In this document: positions 5,817 to 8,802 of the stretch, piece by piece
Layout of the letters: every line of letters begins with the position of its first letter
How positions within the stretch are numbered: the stretch's first letter is position 1
Assembly: GCA_030634125.1 (NCBI GenBank)
Contig: DAOWBJ010000050.1
Span: forward strand, 1-8,802
DNA from: Victivallales bacterium
Lineage (GTDB): Bacteria > Verrucomicrobiota > Lentisphaeria > Victivallales > Victivallaceae
Direction: 5' to 3'
DNA length: 8,802 bases
Translations under genes and position numbers: made by a program
The notes under the pieces: model-generated
Database searches by the model: none
Told to the model about the DNA's origin: nothing
The model's input: only the letters and a program-made list of their open reading frames with translations

Positions 5817-7283
5817 TTAACCCTTCTTATCTTTTTTTGTTTCTTCTACTGAGGTGATTTTTAATTCACGTGCTTCATCACCAACAAGATAGTTTGTACT
5901 TGTCGGGAAAGCGAAGTCCAGACCTTCCGCATTGAAACGGCGCAGAATTTCCAGATTAATTTCATTTTTCCACTTTTGTGTCTCAAAATAATCAGTACTC
6001 TGGAACCACACAATAATATTAATATTCAATGCCCAGTCATTAAAAGATGTAAAATAAATGCGCGCCGGCAGTTCTTCATCGAAACCTTCATGCTTATCCA
6101 GAATTTCATGCAGGATTTCCATAGCCCGATTCATCTGCACCGCGGTCGTGTCGTAAACCAATGTCAAATCAAAGGCATATTTGATATAAGGACGCTTGGC
6201 AATGTTTTCGACTACCGAATCCGCTATTTTGCTGTTCGGCATTGAGTATATATGCCCGGTCAAGCTGCGAATCTTCGTAGTTCTAAAGCCAATATTCTCA
6301 ACAGTTCCTGTAAGGGAATCAATAGTAACACGCTCGCCGACGATAAAAGGTTTATCCAGCATAATCATCACCGACCCGAAAAAATTAGCCAGTGTGTCTT
6401 TCGCCGCCAAAGCCACCGCCAAACCGACAATACCAGCACCGGCGATCAATGCTGTAATATTCCATCCTAAAATGGTTTGTCCAATAAAAATTATCGCGAT
6501 AAAGACTATAGTCATTCTTATTGCTTTGCGTATTAGATCCACCAGCAGGTCATCTAAATTATTGTCAGAGCGTTGAGCCAGCTCCTTAAGAAAATTATTA
6601 AAAACTTCAACCAGACGATATATCGCCCAGGTTACAGACAATGCCATCAATGCCAGAAAAGTCCGCAAAATCACAGAAAAGGTGTCTTCCTCCAAGTCGT
6701 TGAGCAAACCCAGGGAACTTATAAAAACACCAATGGTAAAAATCAAAACGCTTAAAGGCCTTCTAATGGTTTTGCATATTTTGTCATCCCATCTGCTGGC
6801 TGTGTGTTTGGTGATATGCTCGATTATAACTTTATTAAAGAACCATCCCAGTAATGCTACGAGTGCAAAGGTAATCAACAAACCCACAAATAAAACTAAT
6901 ATATTAGTTTGATGATCACTAAACCATGTCAGGATATCACTCCACCATGTCTGTATATGCGACAATAAATCCTTAAAGCCATCGACTTTAAAATCTTTGG
7001 TATCAACAACGCTGATTTTTTCTTCTTTCTTTTTCTCTTTTTCTTTACTGACATTAGTAGTCGCAAACAAACTGATGTTAATAACCTTAGCTTGCCTGAT
7101 TGCATTTTTCGCGTCTTCTACGACTTTCTCCGCATCCTTTGCGGCTTCCTTCGCGCCCGCTACTGCAATCTTCACGTCTTTCACGAGCTTCTTAGAGGCC
7201 GCGGGCGCAGCTCCGGCTATATCGTTAAAAGCACAAATCATCGTAATAATTAACAAAATATTTCGCAAAGTTCTTTTTTTCAT
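5817..7283 (-). CDS. MscS-family mechanosensitive ion channel with N-terminal signal peptide
   Basis: A cytoplasmic-membrane channel that opens under membrane tension and releases solutes on osmotic downshock. With the start at 7283 the protein has 488 residues. Residues 1-26 form a signal peptide (MKKRTL, a hydrophobic core, then AGAAPAA). Residues 28-66 are an Ala/Lys/Glu-rich helix, and 78-90 a Lys/Glu run. Membrane segments fall near 127-149, 178-196, 204-224 and 256-272. The pore helix with glycine/alanine packing, GAGIVGLAVALAAKD, is at 282-296. The beta domain follows (DKPFIVGERVTI, 310-321; YSMPNSKI, 346-353), then the C-terminal alpha/beta domain. The upstream frame to 7478 is rejected because it overlaps the divergent glycosylase gene and precedes an obvious signal peptide; a weak GGGA lies before the ATG. 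It resembles the larger YnaI/YbdG-like members more than minimal MscS. Confidence 0.9.
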   Translation of the reverse strand: MKKRTLRNILLIITMICAFNDIAGAAPAASKKLVKDVKIAVAGAKEAAKDAEKVVEDAKNAIRQAKVINISLFATTNVSKEKEKKKEEKISVVDTKDFKVDGFKDLLSHIQTWWSDILTWFSDHQTNILVLFVGLLITFALVALLGWFFNKVIIEHITKHTASRWDDKICKTIRRPLSVLIFTIGVFISSLGLLNDLEEDTFSVILRTFLALMALSVTWAIYRLVEVFNNFLKELAQRSDNNLDDLLVDLIRKAIRMTIVFIAIIFIGQTILGWNITALIAGAGIVGLAVALAAKDTLANFFGSVMIMLDKPFIVGERVTIDSLTGTVENIGFRTTKIRSLTGHIYSMPNSKIADSVVENIAKRPYIKYAFDLTLVYDTTAVQMNRAMEILHEILDKHEGFDEELPARIYFTSFNDWALNINIIVWFQSTDYFETQKWKNEINLEILRRFNAEGLDFAFPTSTNYLVGDEARELKITSVEETKKDKKG

Positions 7284-7364
7284 TATGCAATTCCCGTTTA
7301 TGGTTGTATCTTTAATCTTAAATAGTAAAATAATCCACATTTTTGATAATACCAAATCTAAGAT
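7284..7364. promoter_or_regulatory. Short divergent promoter region between mscS-family gene and udg
   Basis: Only 81 A+T-rich bases separate two divergent starts, so both promoters must lie here or inside the genes. GATAAT (7345-7350, plus) could be a -10 box placed so that the udg mRNA has almost no leader, and udg also lacks a visible Shine-Dalgarno. On the minus strand TTGGTA and TATTTT, 17 nt apart, are a weak candidate for the channel gene. Confidence 0.3.
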
Positions 7365-8114
7365 ATGAAAAAAGATATATTTGATGAAATAATCGGACAT
7401 CTGCGCGAACTGCAGACCCAAGACAAAACAACATTTATCGCGCCGGAAATAGTGAATGAGTTTTTTACCGATACTCAAGCTGCTCCGAAACCGGAATCAG
7501 TTTCGGTTCCGGCACAAGCTTCAGTCCCGGCAGATCCAGTGGATCCGGCGATTGCATCAATGACTTTGGAAGAACTCAATTCCTCCGCTCAAAAATGCCA
7601 AAAATGTCCTTTGTGCACGAGCCGCAAAAATGTGGTCTTCGGCGAAGGCTCACCCAATGCCGACTTAATGTTTATCGGCGAAGGCCCGGGATTAGACGAG
7701 GATCAGCAGGGCCGTCCATTTGTCGGCAAAGCCGGAGAGCTCCTGACAAAAATGATTACAGCCATGCAGTTCGAGAGAAAACAGGTCTATATCGCTAATA
7801 TCGTCAAATGCCGTCCTCCCAAAAACCGCAACCCCCTTCCGGAAGAAGCAAATACATGTCTGCCTTATCTGCAACGTCAAATCGAGCTGATACAACCCAA
7901 AGTAATTGTTATTTTAGGAGCCGTGCCGCTCAAATACTTATTAAATAAAGTCGGAATTACCCGTCTGCGCGGTCAATGGGATTCATATAACAACATAAAA
8001 GTAATGCCCACCTTCCACCCCGCATACCTCCTGCGCGATCCAAAAGCCAAAGGCGTTACCTGGAACGATTTACAACAAGTAATGAAATTATTCGGCAAAG
8101 TCCATAAAAAATAA
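7365..8114 (+). CDS. Uracil-DNA glycosylase, family 4 (4Fe-4S)
   Basis: Removes uracil from DNA as the first step of base excision repair. Cluster ligands are visible as C81, C84, C149 and C165, with spacing (3, 65, 16) close to the Thermus family 4 enzyme. Catalytic and binding motifs are GEGPGLDED (105-113), RPFVGKAGELL (117-127), NIVKCRPPKNRNP (145-157) and the C-terminal HPAYLLR (218-224). The core is about 175 residues. The first 70 or so are an acidic helix followed by a Pro/Ala/Val-rich linker, an extension often seen in bacterial homologues whose role I do not know. The start at 7365 has no clear Shine-Dalgarno, so a leaderless or weakly translated message is possible. It is the only complete plus-strand gene and stands alone, and its stop codon is followed directly by a repeat. 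Confidence 0.93.
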   Translation: MKKDIFDEIIGHLRELQTQDKTTFIAPEIVNEFFTDTQAAPKPESVSVPAQASVPADPVDPAIASMTLEELNSSAQKCQKCPLCTSRKNVVFGEGSPNADLMFIGEGPGLDEDQQGRPFVGKAGELLTKMITAMQFERKQVYIANIVKCRPPKNRNPLPEEANTCLPYLQRQIELIQPKVIVILGAVPLKYLLNKVGITRLRGQWDSYNNIKVMPTFHPAYLLRDPKAKGVTWNDLQQVMKLFGKVHKK

Positions 8115-8150
8115 GGCGAACATCGCCCTCGTTTGGCGAACGTCGCCCTC
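8115..8150 (+). repeat. Two tandem copies of a dispersed 16-bp palindromic repeat after udg
   Basis: GGCGAACATCGCCCTC (8115-8130) and GGCGAACGTCGCCCTC (8135-8150) differ by one base and repeat with a 20-nt period, starting on the base after the udg stop. Each contains the interrupted palindrome GGCGA-N3-TCGCC. A third relative sits at the argG stop (4558-4573), so the motif is dispersed. The hairpins could slow exonucleases or end transcription, but there is no T-run. Confidence 0.65.
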
Positions 8151-8318
8151 TGCCGCGACCCGCTTGCGTTCTTTATCATTACCGCATAGCGTGTATGCCC
8201 AAGTGGTTCCAAAATTTTATATGGCCCAACCTTATCAAGCATCAACGATTATCTCCGAATAGTAAAATACCATGATATTACAATAACACATTAGCGCGGT
8301 AAATTCCAGCATGAAGTA
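8151..8318. other. Non-coding gap between convergent udg and phosphatase gene
   Basis: No credible gene is visible on either strand, and no strong intrinsic terminator for either convergent gene. The minus strand at 8245-8200 can be read as MMLDKVGPYKILEPLG, which resembles the start of a Ser/Thr kinase domain, but it runs straight into repeat DNA and antisense udg with no kinase motifs, so it is not called as a gene. Confidence 0.5.
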
Positions 8319-8802
8319 TTATTTATGATTTATGAGAATCATTGTTTGGTCGTCAATTTGCTCTACGGCAAACTCGGTGGCTGAGTTTATGATTTTTTCC
8401 AAAGTTTCTTCTGAAGAATCACCCGCGCTACGGGATGCTCTGAATTCTTCCTGAAGACGTTCCAGCCCATATTCTTCATTATCGGCATTCAGTGCTTCCG
8501 TGACACCATCGGAAAACAAAAGCATTGACATGTCTTCAGAGAACTGCAGGCAGATTGAGTCAAAAGAAGCCAGTTCATCAGGTAAAATACCTAAAGCGGA
8601 GCCGTTAGGATAAATTTTCCTGATGTGTTTGTGGGTATAAGCTAATAATTCAGTATGTCCGGCACGGGCATATTCAATCAGGGAATTGCGGCGGTCCATC
8701 AAACAACACGCCAGCGTGACAAAGCGTTCTTCATCGGTATCGCGAAATAAATTTTGATTAATTTCCCGCAGAAAACTTTCGAGATTTTCGAAGTGGCTCA
8801 TC
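8319..8802 (-). CDS. SpoIIE-type PP2C serine phosphatase, C-terminal part (runs off window)
   Basis: The visible 160 residues are the second half of a PPM/SpoIIE phosphatase domain: RFVTLACCLMD (26-36), EYARAGHTELL (43-53), NGSALGIL (66-73), the metal-binding LFSDGVTEA (95-103) with D98, and DDQTMILI (150-157) with D151. Such proteins dephosphorylate anti-sigma-factor antagonists (STAS proteins) in RsbU/SpoIIE-type partner-switching, usually behind PAS, GAF, HAMP or receiver domains that lie outside this window. The ATG at 8801 is probably an internal methionine, because the residues after it align with the middle of the domain and the frame is open to the edge. Its sensor domain, and hence its input, cannot be stated. 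Confidence 0.88.
   Translation of the reverse strand, partial: MSHFENLESFLREINQNLFRDTDEERFVTLACCLMDRRNSLIEYARAGHTELLAYTHKHIRKIYPNGSALGILPDELASFDSICLQFSEDMSMLLFSDGVTEALNADNEEYGLERLQEEFRASRSAGDSSEETLEKIINSATEFAVEQIDDQTMILINHK

Noticed and set aside
7284..7478. 65-codon N-terminal extension of the MscS-family channel (ATG at 7478)
   Set aside because: It overlaps the divergent glycosylase gene and would bury a clear signal peptide inside the protein.
7973..8245. Minus-strand open frame of 90 codons across the udg 3' end
   Set aside because: Mostly antisense to the conserved HPAYLLR end of udg and translated from repeat DNA; no domain beyond a short kinase-like start.
1..8802. CRISPR array, tRNA or rRNA gene
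   Set aside because: No regularly spaced repeats of 24 bases or more, no cloverleaf-like sequence and no rRNA-like segments were seen on either strand.

Overview
The window looks like bacterial chromosome of moderate G+C (visibly A+T-rich between genes) from an anaerobe with carbon monoxide dehydrogenase / Wood-Ljungdahl-type C1 chemistry. The evidence is a run of five tightly packed minus-strand genes at 90-4200: a homocysteine S-methyltransferase-domain protein, a MetE-like core methyltransferase without a folate domain, two different CooC/AcsF-type nickel-insertion ATPases, and the N-terminal third of an anaerobic Ni-CODH (CooS/AcsA). The taxon cannot be fixed from the sequence. The gene mix would fit several anaerobic phyla (Desulfobacterota-like or PVC-like, for example), and I do not claim one.

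Layout. 1-112 is sequence that does not continue the CODH gene, and the CODH homology stops abruptly at about 113-116. 90-4200 (minus) is the C1 operon, with gene joints of 19 nt, 15 nt, a 4-nt ATGA overlap and an 8-nt overlap, so it is probably one translationally coupled transcript. 4201-4572 is an A+T-rich leader. It holds the argG terminator, a 20-bp perfect palindrome, a candidate promoter, and a second intrinsic-terminator hairpin only 38 nt before the first operon gene, which suggests attenuation. 4573-5769 (minus) is argininosuccinate synthase. 5817-7283 (minus) is an MscS-family mechanosensitive channel with a signal peptide and a charged N-terminal helix. 7365-8114 (plus) is a family 4 [4Fe-4S] uracil-DNA glycosylase, divergent from the channel gene. 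8115-8318 is non-coding, with a short repeat that recurs at the argG stop codon. 8319-8802 (minus) is the C-terminal part of a SpoIIE-type PP2C phosphatase that runs off the window.

How the genes work together. The C1 operon reads as a module that moves one-carbon units at corrinoid/CODH level into methionine: both methyltransferases carry intact zinc-thiolate motifs for thiol (homocysteine) activation, and neither has a folate- or B12-binding domain. The two CooC proteins would load nickel into CODH and possibly into acetyl-CoA synthase. The CODH reading frame as given is broken and lacks every C-cluster ligand, so either the locus is disrupted by an insertion or rearrangement, or the left end of the window is an assembly artefact. 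The other genes (argG, mscS, udg, phosphatase) are ordinary housekeeping or regulatory genes.
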